Positions 36,451-47,206 of a DNA stretch of 60,570 nucleotides are shown piece after piece. This DNA comes from Lineolata rhizophorae (Eukaryota > Ascomycota > Dothideomycetes > Lineolatales > Lineolataceae), in NCBI GenBank assembly GCA_010093515.1, contig MU001670.1, positions 2,095,942 through 2,156,511 of the forward strand, given 5' to 3'. The notes beneath the pieces were generated by a model that saw only the letters and a program-made list of their open reading frames with translations, made no database searches and had not been told where the DNA came from. The position numbers and the translations under genes are program-made. Numbering within the stretch: position 1 is the stretch's first letter; each line of letters begins with the position of its first letter.

Positions 36451-38247
36451 TTAATGTCCTCTTAGGAAAGCCTCCCAAGCATCCGCAAACTTGTCAAATC
36501 CGATTTCTTGCCCAATTTCTAGTACCACATGCTTCCTGTCAATCTTGTCCTCGGTCTCTCCTTCCACGTATTTCGCGCATCCTTCACCGGTCTCGCCGGC
36601 CGGCTTGTACACCATGGAACCCCTCTTCGCGGTGCTGTATGGCTCCCATACCTTCTTGCCCGCTGCAAACGAGATGAAATCGGTCGCGAACCGCTTGGCT
36701 AGGGCCGCGTCCGCCGGCGACAATTTGTCGTTATAGTTCTGGAACAGGTACGCGCAGTCGAGCACGTGGGTCGACTCCCCCTTCCAGGCCCCATCCCACG
36801 GGTTTGGCGTGTTGAAATGGTAGTAGTACGCCGTGGCGTTGGGGTTGGCGGCGTAAGCGGTCGCAAACGCATGCGCCGTGAGGAAAAAGGCCATGTCGTT
36901 GGCGAAGTACAAAACGGGCTTGATGTTCGCGGGGGAGTTATCAGTGGCATCCGTGTTGATGTTGTAAGCGGAAATGATGCGTTCAACTACGGAAGGGGAC
37001 AGGCCGTCTGAGAGCATAGACTTGAGGGATTTCGCAATGGGCTTGGAATGGTCTGCTATGCGGAGCATGCCAACGATGGGGAGCACGTGAGACTGCCAAC
37101 AAGTTCTGGTAAGTCCATGTCCCTCGCAAGAACAGGAAGCACTTTAAACGCAACAACCCACATCGAATCGCAGATCCCCGATAAGCATGTCTTTACACCA
37201 CTGCATCCCTGCAAGCGTGTCCGCAAGCCCCTCATAAGTCGACATGGCCTTGACCATGTCGCCGTCCACGCAGGGCAGCAGCGGGACCGAAGGCGGGATC
37301 TTGGCCATGAGCTCCTCTGCCGGCATTTCAACCAACTTCTTCACTTGCTCCGCCGGCTCGAGCTCCTTCAGGCCTAGGGCCTCGACGACCCCGGCGTACG
37401 CGAACTCCGACACGGGCGGGGGCAGCGGCTTCAGCATCAGCGACGTCCCGCTCATGCTAACGATGCGCTCAAACAGCGGCTCCTCGCCCTGCAGGTGCAG
37501 GGTGCCAGCCACGGCGCCGGCCGACTCGCCCGCGAAAGTTACGGCCGCCGGGTCACCGCCGAAGCCGCCAATGTGCGCGCGCACCCAGCTGAAGGCGAGG
37601 CGCTGGTCGTGCAGCCCGTTGTTGGGCGCGTAGCCGGCGGCGCGCATGGCGGGCGAGGTGAGGAAACCCGGCGCGCCGAGCCGGTAGTTGATGCTAACGG
37701 CGACCACCGGCGATCCGAGCTCGACGCTGAGCGCCACCAGCCGCGCCATGTCGTAGTGCAGCCAGGCGCCGGAGCCGACCGAGTAGCCGCCGCCATGGAC
37801 CCAGACGAAGACGGGGTAGCTGGACGAGGGCGAGAGCGGCGCGGCGGCGGGAATCGTCACGCTGAGGTTGAGCCCGTCGAGGTCGGAGGCCGGCAGCGGG
37901 CTCTGGAGCTGCTCGGGGATCGCTTGCTGGATCAGCTCGTACTCGCCTGGGAGGCCCCAGGCCGGCTGGAGAGCGGTTGGGCTTGAAGTGTTTTGTTTTC
38001 ATTCAGCTTCACAGCGACCCAATTGGCTGCCCACAGCGCGTGAGCGCGCTGGGAGGAAGGCGTACCCGTATTTGGTGGCGTCCACGACGCCGTCGGCGCC
38101 AGCGGGCAGCGAGCGGGCGAGCTCGCCGCGGGCGAAGCGGTCCTTGAGCGACGCATACTTGAGGCCGCGGAACTGGCGGACCTTGGGCTTCGCGAGGCCT
38201 CGGATCTGGCCGAGGCTGGGATGGGTGTGCACGACGGTGTCGGTCAT
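36451..38247 (-). CDS. Type-B carboxylesterase
   Basis: Carboxylesterase/lipase-family serine hydrolase, 547 residues, from exons 38247-38066, 37981-37162 and 37092-36451 (introns GTACGC...AAG, GTGGGT...CAG; frame kept). Motifs: oxyanion hole HGGGYSVGSG, SINYRLGAPGF, NNGLHDQRLAFSWV, and nucleophile FAGESAGAVAG. The catalytic His lies in the ESTHVLDCAYLF segment of exon 3, and the tail GFDKFADAWEAF is the usual ending. The expected acid (Glu/Asp in the middle third) could not be fixed by eye. No signal peptide, so it is probably an intracellular ester-cleaving enzyme rather than a secreted lipase. Exons are GC-rich. It shares a 1.2 kb divergent promoter with P450-a. Confidence 0.9.
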
Positions 38248-39481
38248 TTTGGCGTCTGTCCCTCAGTCGAAGATAGTCGAGGTGCAGTCAGGCGGCTGGA
38301 TCCGGCTGATCGGTGGAGCTGCCCCGAAGGAGGCGGAAGCGCGATGTGGGGTAGCGAAGCCGGTCGCGGTGGTCGTTGATCGAGTTGGGCGGCTCTAGCC
38401 TGCGCAGTCCGACGTTCCCCAACCTCTCGCCGGGAAAACGGGGCAGACTTGGATGGATTTATGGATGCCGCGGCGGCCAATTCGTTGTCGGACGCGCATG
38501 GCGGCGAGAAGCTCGCACGAGGTGCCGGCGGGGGGGGAGGGCAGCTCATGTGAGTCTGGATGTTGCAACGGGATCCGGAGGCCGAGGCTTCTTCTTTTGG
38601 GATCTTGCCTCCCGGAGGCCGAGGCTTCTGCTTTTGGGATCTTGCCCCCCTTGGTTAGCGTGCCTCGCCAAGTGTACGGTGCCGTGGGCTCTCTCTACGC
38701 ACTTTCAGCTTGAGGCATGGCGGGGCACAACGCAATTACTGCGGAGTCGGAGCGGAGTATTGCGCAGAGGACGCTTGTGCACTTTGTACGCTGGGGCAGT
38801 CATCCGCTACGGCTCGAATCATGGCGCGTGGCGGAGAGTGCCAAGAGCAGGCAGCCCCTTTCCGCTAAAGGTCCGGACGCACGAGACGCGGGGCGTGGAT
38901 AGACGCGGGCGTCGGCCCCGCGACGCAGGCACTGGCCGGGGTCTCGGCACTTCCCCCGGCGCTAGTCCCGCTTCTGCGCGGTCTTGGCGCGGGGCCGGCA
39001 GCCTGCTCCCGACGGGACGAGCCAGCGCGGGCCAGCGCGGCTTTGTCAGCATCCCTTCCCCGACCCCGCCCTCAACCCCAACCGCCCGCGCTCGGTCGAG
39101 GCATCGCGCTGCCCCAAGCCCCAGTTCGCACGCGGCGCGGGGCTGGCCCGACGCAATGGCACCGCGGCATCGAGCTCACGGGCTCCTGCACGGCGGGTGG
39201 CTGGCCAGGTCCAAGGCCCCACATCCACCGCACGGCGTCGCCCTCGTCTTGCGCAACGCGTCGCCGACAGCGTACGGAGCGGCTCCGACGGCTGAGGTAC
39301 TCCAAACTGGGGTCCATCGACACGCCACCAACGGCGGCCGTGCCATTGCAAACCTCGCGCCTTTTCAAGCCACACTTCCGTCGGCGATTTGCGAGCGCAT
39401 AGGTATCCGAGCACTATCGCCTCCGCTCGGAATCGGCTGCGAATCTGAATTGGTCGCTCCTCGACGCTGCCCGGAACTGCC
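38248..39481. promoter_or_regulatory. Divergent promoter of carboxylesterase and P450-a
   Basis: 1.23 kb, very GC-rich. It contains a 15-base word CGATGTGGGGTAGCG (38342-38356) that recurs exactly upstream of MFS-2, and a 2 x 37-base tandem repeat (38575-38648). GTGGGG fits the CreA consensus SYGGRG. The long open frames here (for example 38376-39485) are a by-product of GC content. Confidence 0.55.
38575..38648. repeat. Tandem repeat, 2 x 37 bases
   Basis: Two adjacent copies of a 37-base unit beginning CCGGAGGCCGAGGCTTCT and ending GGGATCTTGCC(T/C)C, differing at two positions. It lies inside the carboxylesterase/P450-a promoter. Confidence 0.85.
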
Positions 39482-41171
39482 ATGACGCTCCTCCAAGCCC
39501 TGGCCGGCGAGCCCGGCCATCTCATCTGGGCTGCCGTCGGCTTGGCCATTCTCGCGCCCTTGGGATTCTACCTGTACGTCACTCCGTCTTCGCTGAAGGA
39601 CTCGCGGCGACGGCATCTCCCGCCGGGCCCGCGAGGTCTGCCCTTCGTGGGCAACCTCTTCGACCTTGCCGACACCAACAAGATGCCCTACATCGTCCGC
39701 GACTGGGCCAAGAAATATGGCCACATCTTCTACACCAAGATCGGCGGCACCGATTACGTGTGGCTGTCCTCGCCGCGGGCCGTCAAGGACCTGATGGACA
39801 AGCGCTCCTCCATCTACAATTCGCGGCCGCATTTGCCCCTGGCCCAGGACGTCGCCAGCGCCGGCCGTCGTCAGCTGTTCCTCGAGTACGGGCCGCGCTG
39901 GCGTAACATCCGCAAGGTCGCCCACGCTCTGCTCAACGCGACGGCCGCCACCAACTACAAGAACGTGCAGGACTACGAGTCCAAGCAGCTGATGCAGGAG
40001 CTCATCGACGACCCGGCCCACTTCTACGAGCACAACCGGCGCTACTCGGCCAGCGTCATCACCGTGGTGACGTACGGATTCCGCCTACCCACCTGGGAGG
40101 ACCCCATGATGAAGAAGATCTACAGCGTGCTGGACAATTTCACCGAGATGACGGCGCCGGGCGCCTTCGCCGTCGACAGTTTCCCGTCGTTGGCCCGCCT
40201 GCCGCAGCAGCTGCTGGGCAACTGGAGGGACAAGGGCCGCTCCATCTTCGAGCACGACTCCAAGGTGTACCTGGACCTGTGGAACGACTTGAAGCGCAAG
40301 GTGGACAACGGCACCGCCAATCCGTGCTTTTGCAAGGATTTCTACCTCAAACGCCCGGAAAAGGAAGGCGTCGATGAGCTGCAGTCAGCTTACACGTGCG
40401 GCGGTCTCGTCGAAGCCGGCGCCGAGACTACAGGTGTTACCCTGAACAATTTTGTATTGGCCATGTGTCTCTGGCCCGAAGTGCCCAAGAAAGCTCAGCA
40501 GGAACTGGACAAAGTCGTTGGACCCGACCGATTACCAGATTGGGAAGACGAGAAGGACCTCCCCTACGTCCGGTCTCTGATCAAGGAGACTTTGCGATGG
40601 CGACCCCTCAACAAGTTCGGCATGAGCCACGCGAGCTCCGACGATGACTGGTACGACGGGTTCTTTATTCCCAAGGGCAGCGTCATCATGCTCAATTGGT
40701 GGTAAGTAAATTATGCACATGTCGAACTTAGTGAACTGGGGCGCGGTAGAAGCTCACACCGTTCTCAGGGCTATCCATATGGACCCAACTCTGCACCCGG
40801 AGCCTGACGAGTTCAAGCCCGAGCGCTATCTGAACCATACGAGCAGCGCGGCCGACTACATGAACTCGGCGGACCCCTACGACCGCGACCACTTCGGCTA
40901 TGGCGCCGGGCGCCGGGCTTGCCCCGGCGTACACGTCGCCGAGCGCTCCCTCTTCATCAACATTGCGCGCACGCTCTGGGGGTTCGACATCACTAAGAAG
41001 CGCGCTCCCGACGGGCAGTTCGTCGAGCCCAACACCGAAATGGTGCCGGGCTTCATGACGGTCCCGGGGCGATTCGACTGCGACATCAGGGTGAGGAGCG
41101 ACAGGCATCAGCGGACCATTGCGAATGCGTTCTCGAAGGCGGAGGCGGAGGGTCTTCAGTTTGGAAAATAA
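39482..41171 (+). CDS. Cytochrome P450 monooxygenase (P450-a)
   Basis: Membrane-anchored heme monooxygenase, 540 residues; exons 39482-40701 and 40769-41171 (GTAAGT...CTCAG). N-terminal anchor helix about residues 13-33 followed by the proline hinge LPPGPRGLPFVGN. I-helix oxygen-binding motif AGAETTG, K-helix ExxR at Glu 369-Arg 372 (ETLRW), PERYL clan region, and heme ligand Cys 458 in FGYGAGRRACPG. It belongs to the large O-methylsterigmatocystin-oxidoreductase/phenylacetate-hydroxylase-like grouping of fungal P450s, as far as motif style can say. Clearly a paralogue of P450-b (same layout: RRYxxSVI...TYGxRxP, EMxAPGAF, CxCKxF-type loop), but it lacks that gene's internal intron. Divergent from the carboxylesterase. 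Substrate unknown. Confidence 0.93.
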
Positions 41172-41734
41172 AGTCTTCGAATATATTACGGTTTTCCAGT
41201 CTCAATGTGCAGTTTCACTAGGCGCAGTGACTTGTCATTGGTCGCTTTTAGTCTAGAACGTCTAAACCGAGTGAATGACTGGTTTTAGCGGGTAATTATC
41301 ACGGTCTTGCCCTCAGAGCATGAACTAGATCTCTTTGGCCAATTCTGTTCGCCGCTGTTGAGTGTGGCAAGTGATACAAGTATGCAGCGCCAACACTTAA
41401 TACGGCTTTGCAATGCGCCTGATTACGGCCTAGCTTATATACGGACGACTTGCAAATATATATGTTGTTCACGGACGGTCGCTACACCTTTCCTGTCTAT
41501 CTCACATTAACACTGTTTCTGCCCTGGTGCTGCTGGCATACTCTCAGACGTCCGACATCGTCTACTCCCCGCTTGCATTGTAGCGATCCTACCCCACATT
41601 AGTAGTCCCTGTGCTCCAACCCCGCAGCAGGGGCAAGCTTTTGAGCCGTACAAGGATCTGAGCTGTGCCAGCTAGGGCAGGACCAATCCCCAATTTTATT
41701 TTCGACGGCCTTCATTTTGAATCTTATCTGCAAC
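41172..41734. promoter_or_regulatory. P450-a 3' flank and promoter of the MBL hydrolase
   Basis: 563 bases, noticeably AT-richer than the flanking genes (for example ATATATATG near 41457). No gene seen. Confidence 0.45.
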
Positions 41735-42887
41735 ATGGCAAGCAACGAGCACGACAATGAACCAGCCCTGCGAAATGGCGCGGGGTCTGTTCAAGTCCAT
41801 CTCCTGGACGGCGGCAGTCTAAGCACCGCGGACGAAATGGCTATGCATGAAGGCGCCCAGTCAAAAGTGTTCCGCATGTACAATTGGTGCTTTCACGTGT
41901 ACCACCCCGGCTCCGGTCGACACATAATGTGGGATCTTGGAAACAGCTCGGTATGTATATTCCTACAGCTAGAGAGCAATTTTGGGAGTGAGTTGACTCT
42001 CTGGCCTTTCAACAACGCAGGACCGAGAAGACTACACCCCGTGGGTGCAAAACGTCATGTTCAGCATGACGAAGCCGGTGGGACCGAGATGTAGTCTCGT
42101 CGATCAACTAAAGGATATCGGAGTCGACTCGAGTCAAATAGATACCGTTGTGTTCAGGTACTCCCATCTTTGCGCAGGTCATGCGCTTCCTGCTGACGGA
42201 TCTCACCAGCCACGCCCACTGGGACCACTGTCGGCCCATCCACAAAGAATTTCCCCAAGCAAAGGCGTTCTTCGGTCCCGGAACTCGCGACTTCTGCTCT
42301 CCAGGGCATATCCGCGACGGGAAGCCCGATCCCGAAGTCCAATGGGACGGCCGCATATTCGGAGACGATGCGACCCGGACCATGGACTGGGGCGAATTGC
42401 AAGGTCCCTGGGTAGAATGGGCCTCGTTCAACCGCGCCATGGATTTCTTCGGCGACGGGAGCTTCTGGGTAATGCAGGCGCCCGGACATATGCCGGGGAA
42501 TATGTGTGCGGCAGCAAAGTTGCAAGACGGCGGGGAGTGGGTGGTGCTTGGGAGCGACTGCTGCCATTCGAGGTTTGCAGTACCATCAAAGATTTTCTTG
42601 TACATTGCTGACCAGATGACCACAGCGCGCTTCTACTAGGAAAGGCACAAATTGCGAAATTCAAGCTTCCAAACGGAAGCGACAGCTGCCTTCATTCCGA
42701 CCTGGATGCCGCCAGAGATACGATATCACGACTACGAGGAGCGCAGACAGAACATGGCATGCATGTAGCTTTGGCGCACGACAAAGACTGGATGCAGACG
42801 GGCGACGATGCTGTTCTGATGTCGCTACTGAGCGCAAGCATGAAGGGGGAGTGGCTTGAAAGGGTGCGGTCGGAAAAAGAGCCTTGA
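41735..42887 (+). CDS. Metallo-beta-lactamase-fold hydrolase (lactonase-like)
   Basis: Four exons, 41735-41950, 42021-42157, 42210-42572 and 42626-42887, giving 325 residues. The third exon's start splits the metal motif: TTCAG|C joins to give FSHAHWDHC, the HxHxDH signature of the fold. Further features: an early VHLLDGGSL strand, GPGTRDF, and the late QAPGHMPGNMC and LGSDCCHS motifs that supply the remaining His/Asp ligands. This pattern resembles the N-acyl-homoserine-lactonase-like branch and the fungal lactonases that open cyclic esters (the group including FDB1-type gamma-lactamases). Fungal members often sit in catabolic or polyketide clusters, where they cleave lactone, lactam or thioester bonds. 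The C-terminus ends in a helical region. No signal peptide. It is convergent with the FAD monooxygenase (152 bases between stops). Confidence 0.9.
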
Positions 42888-43038
42888 TTCACATGCAGAG
42901 AGGATAGAGTTTTTCAATATTTCGCATTCCATCGCGTTGTTAGAAAATGTGTACATTGAGCAGTCAAGTTATCGGTCTACAGCTACAGCATGCTACAGAA
43001 GAAGTCAGAAAACGACTAGCCGTTGCGCTGGGGGAATC

Positions 43039-44497
43039 CTACGCCTTGGGAGTTTTGTAGTATTGTGTCATGTCATGTCGAAGCGCAAGTATGCCCTGTT
43101 TCTCGTCAGCATATTATGGTATATAGTAAAGGCACAAACTTACTAGCTGCATCTGCTTTGCCAACTCCTTGTCCTCTGATGCTTTCCGGACCATCGCAAA
43201 AAACTCGTCTGTCTTGGCAGTTTCATCGGGGTCTTTCTCCCAGAGGCGCTTGAAATTTCCGGTCGAGATGGGGTCGATCATGTTGTTGTAAATCTCACGA
43301 CGAATCTCGTCGTACTTTTCAAGTATGCTGGGGTCCGCTTGGCCCGTGGCAATACCGAGCAGGCATTCGTAGAGACCTCCAACATCCGCAATGCCCCCGG
43401 TAAGACCCATACCACCACTGAAATTTTCCCGTTAGCCAGCGCTAGGTTAGAAGCGTTTTCAGGAGGCTCACAATGGATTGCATAAATGTGCAGCATCCGC
43501 AGCAAGGCAGAAGCGCCCCTCGGCGAGTTTGGGAGCAATGCGCTGGTGCATCTTGTACGGGCTTGCACTGACAACCTCGTAGTCACCTGGTTTGGGACTG
43601 CCTGGTAGCATCTGCTCGTAGCGCATTGGAAGGCGCTCCATGTACTCCTCTTTCGTTAGGCCAGGGGTATCGCCGTACGTGACACGCCATAGGCCGTCGT
43701 TGGTAATCCGCGCGGCCATGTACCAGTCATCTGGGTCCACGACGAATGTCGAGTCAATGTATCCAAACTTGTGAAAGTCATAGCGCATCTACTCGCAGGG
43801 TTACTAGAGCCTTGGATGTGCACATGGAGCAAGAACGTACGTTTGACGCAATAATTTGCTTTTCCCAAGTCCAGCCCGGAAACTCGAAATCACCAAAAAG
43901 AGACCGTCTGATTTGACTGTTTGCACCATCGCAGCCGACAATGTAGTCCGCCTCCACTCTCGATGGGCCGGAGGGCGTTTCACAATCGACCCAAGCCTTG
44001 TCGGCATCTTGGCCTAGCCCAGTCACCTTGTGATTCCACTTCAATTCGGCCGTCGGCTTCTGCATAAGATGTTTGTACATGATCTCAGTGACTTGGTTGA
44101 GTGGCAAAACAACCATTCTCAAGGGATCGTCTTTGGGCATGACATCATTCCTGATTTCTGCGATCGGCGTCCTGTCTTTCTTCCGCCAAGTGACTCCATC
44201 AGCGGAGAATCCCCCCGCTTTGATGTCCTGGAGTACACCGGCTCTCTCGAGCTCTATGTTCGACGACGGCGCATAGTGGCAGGCTCGAGGTTGCTCGTCC
44301 AATTTGTCAGTCGCCTCCAGCACTACGACTTGGATTCCGTGCTTGGCTAGCAGGAGAGCAAGCAACAGCCCGCTCGGCCCGGCGCCGGCGATTGCGACCT
44401 GGAGATGTTAGGCAGGGGCTTCAACAGCGAATGAAAATCGGAACGAAGGCCGAAATCGGGGCCTTACCTTGAACGGACGGGAAACGGTGACGGTCAT
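43039..44497 (-). CDS. FAD-dependent monooxygenase (aromatic hydroxylase type)
   Basis: Class A flavoprotein monooxygenase (FAD_binding_3), 411 residues. Five exons: 44497-44468, 44398-43841, 43788-43472, 43417-43144 and 43095-43039. Exons 1 and 5 are tiny; without the last intron (GTAAGT, GCTGACG branch, CAG) the protein would lose its ending RHDMTQYY, which matches the family's usual D-x-T-Q-Y-Y. Motifs: dinucleotide fold AIAGAGPSG (12-20), DG motif VGCDGANSQIRR (Asp 167), and second FAD motif [20 protein letters not shown] (Asp 294). Such enzymes hydroxylate or decarboxylate aromatic acids, or oxidise polyketide rings, using NAD(P)H. The gene shares a 548-base divergent promoter with P450-b. 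Confidence 0.93.
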
Positions 44498-45045
44498 TTC
44501 GAGCAGCTTTCACGGAGATGTCTTTGCAAGTTTGTGACGTCTAGGAGAGAAGATATTTGAAACCCGTCAAGAGCCTAGTCGTACGACAGTCATTCGAGCG
44601 TCGGACAGGAAGTCTCATGCGATCCTTGGGCAGCTGGATTCATCGTCGCAAGAGCTTCCGAGCAGCTGCGAGCCTAGTGGGGCTCTTTTGGAGATCGTCG
44701 CGGGTGGCGGCGGAGGGTTGGCAACAGCGCCGCATGCGGGGCGCGGGGCGGGGAGGAATCGAAGGAACCTTCCCCGACGCCCCGCAGCGCACCCCTGGCC
44801 CCGGGGCTCGCTGATCGGAACGTTTCAAGCGAGCGTCGAACGCGTGCGCGCGGCATAACGGGACGGCGCAACTGGCGAATGAGGCCCGTGGGAGTTGCGG
44901 CGAGGTCAGCCGGTGCCTGAGTGCGCGAACGGCCAGCCCAGTCCATGCGGTTGCGGCGTTCTTGAGATCGCGAGCCCCGCGATCGCTCTGAATCGCAATT
45001 GATCAATCGCTCTTCCGGTCATCGCGACTCTATTAGTTGACAACA
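44498..45045. promoter_or_regulatory. Divergent promoter of FAD monooxygenase and P450-b
   Basis: 548 bases. At about 44743-44790 there is an interrupted GC-rich inverted repeat (GGGGCGGGGAGG ... CCTTCCCCGACGCCCC) that could be a binding site or a hairpin. A partial GTGGGG (TAGTGGGGC, near 44669) is present. No open frame of interest. Confidence 0.5.
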
Positions 45046-46778
45046 ATGGCATATTTTCTGTACGCACTCGCTCTACTATTTGCGTACTCCGTCTTCGCGG
45101 TGATATGGTCTCGTTTGAAAAGCCGTCCGCCCAAAGGTCTCCGCTCCGTCCCTGGGCCCAAAGGCAACTTGGTGCTGGGGAATACGCTCCAGCTGGGGAA
45201 GCATCCGCAGCAAGATTTTCAAAGATGGGCCAACGAATTTGGCGAAATCTACAAGATCCGCCTCGGGTGGAACAACTGGTATATGTTGAACTCCCCCGAG
45301 GCAGTCAAGGAGATCATGGATAAGCAATCGGCGTACACATCGTCTCGAATGCCGCTGCCGGTCTCTTCTGACGTTCTCTCCGGCGGTTTACGCTTCCTTT
45401 TCATGCCATACGGGCCTTTGTGGCGGAAGCTGAGGGGCGTCGCCCATAAGCTGCTGACTCCAAAGGTGTCGGACACGTTTCAACCAAGCCAAGACTTTGA
45501 AGCCAAGCAACTTCTTTATGACATTTTGACCGACAACAAGGACAACAGGAAGTTTTACATGCACGTCAGGAGATACACCGTATCAGTGATTATGACGTCG
45601 ACTTACGGGATAAGAGTTCCAGAGTTTGTGAGCATACAGAACCACGGCAATGGGCGCAACAGAAGGCTGATTCGTCGTCAGGATTGCGAAGATGTCAACG
45701 AAATATACGGTGTTATGAACGACTTTTCCGAAGTTGCGGCCCCTGGAGCCTACTTGGCTGACACGATACCGGCGATTGCCGAGATCCTGCCGGAGTCTCT
45801 ACACTGGTGGAGAAAGGAAGTGCTGCCTCTTCGGAAGCGCCAGGAAGTCATGTGGATGAAGTTCTGGACAAGCTTGAAGACGAAAATGGATCTTGGAAAA
45901 GCCCCAGAGTGCTTTGTCAAGCAGTTTATCGAATCCTCGTTCGAAAAGGAAGGCATCAGCGAAATTCAAGCGGCGTTCCTCGCTGGATGTGAGCAGCCCA
46001 ACCTCGTAGTGTTACGCGTGGCTGACCCGTTCCAGCAATGATTGAGGCAGGATCCGAGACGACGTCTGCCGCGTTGAATAGTTGCATCCTGTATCTGACT
46101 GCTTACCCGGAAGTGGTTGCAAAAGCTCACGAGGAGCTTTCGAGGGTTGTGGGGGACGACCGCTCTCCCTCTTTCGGGGACGAGAACCAGCTTCCATACA
46201 TCCGCTCGATCGTAAAAGAGATACTTCGATTGAGGCCGGTTACCAACATGGGCACGCCGCACTACACGACCGAAGACATCACTTACAAAGAGAACTTCAT
46301 CCCGAAAGGAAGTATCGTTTGCATCCAACAATACGCCATCCACTACGACCCGGCGCGCTATCCGAATCCAAAGGCGTTCAAGCCGGAAAGGTACCTGAAT
46401 CACCCGCTGAAGTCCGGCGCCTACGCCGGAATAGCAAACCCGCTGGAGCGCGATCATTTTTCCTTCGGCGCCGGGCGGCGGATTTGCTCCGGCATTCATC
46501 TGGCGGAGAACAGTCTCTTCATCACGGTGGCAAAGATACTCTGGGCGTTCGACATCAAACCTCCCGTCAGGGCAGACGGCCGAGAGCTTCCGGTGGACGT
46601 TTCAGATGACGCCTATGAGCCTGGCGCGAACACGATCGCCAAGCCATTTGAGGCGCGCTTCATCCCGCGCAATCAGAAGGTGGAACAAGTACTCCGGCAC
46701 GAATGGGATGCCGCTAAGAGAGAGGGATACGTGATGCGGGATGCTCGCGTCGATTCCAGCGGTGTTGTTATACTGTGA
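45046..46778 (+). CDS. Cytochrome P450 monooxygenase (P450-b)
   Basis: Paralogue of P450-a, 543 residues. Exons 45046-45627, 45682-45988 and 46036-46778. The first intron (45628-45681) is exactly 54 bases with no stop, so it can be mistaken for coding; it has donor GTGAGC, branch GCTGATT and acceptor GTCAG, and its removal gives RVPEF-DCEDVNEIYGVM, matching the spacing in the paralogue. Anchor helix about 2-20, hinge RSVPGPKGNLVLGN, I-helix AGSETT (301-306), ExxR at Glu 358-Arg 361 (EILR), PERYL, heme ligand Cys 447 in FSFGAGRRICSG. Cys-Ser-Gly after the ligand, where the paralogue has Cys-Pro-Gly. Divergent from the FAD monooxygenase, convergent with the BBE-type oxidase. Substrate unknown. 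Confidence 0.93.
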
Positions 46779-47206
46779 TGGCGGAAGGGAGTTTTTTTGT
46801 TTTGTGACGTTTGCTTAGTACTTTGCACTGAAGGGTCTATAACTTGTCCTTCGTCTGACTAAGATTTCAATCGACGCTATCTCCGCGCCCCGAATGCGCC
46901 GTACCTGCCCTTTTGTGTTCTGAGCCGAGTCTCGCCTTCGCTCCAACGCCGATGCTATCCACTTGTGCCTGACGGGCAAACCGCTATGACGGTTCCTGGA
47001 GCGGAACGGCACGCTTATTTGCATACGGCGTGTGCTGCGTTATCCCACCCTGGCTGTCACCGTGCATTGTGGATTCCACATACAACGGCCCCCAAAACTG
47101 ACTGTCACAGGATGCTAGAGATGCGACTACGATCAAGGGTTATTATATTGAGCGAGATTAAGAACTATATCATGAACCGGGCGCCTAAAAATCCCTCCGC
47201 CCGTCT
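46779..47206. other. Intergenic between convergent P450-b and BBE-type oxidase
   Basis: Only 3' flanks; no gene seen. Confidence 0.5.

Noticed and set aside
38376-39485. 369-codon frame between the carboxylesterase and P450-a
   Set aside because: Lies in the divergent promoter; composition is Arg/Pro/Gly-rich without domains, and it includes the tandem repeat.
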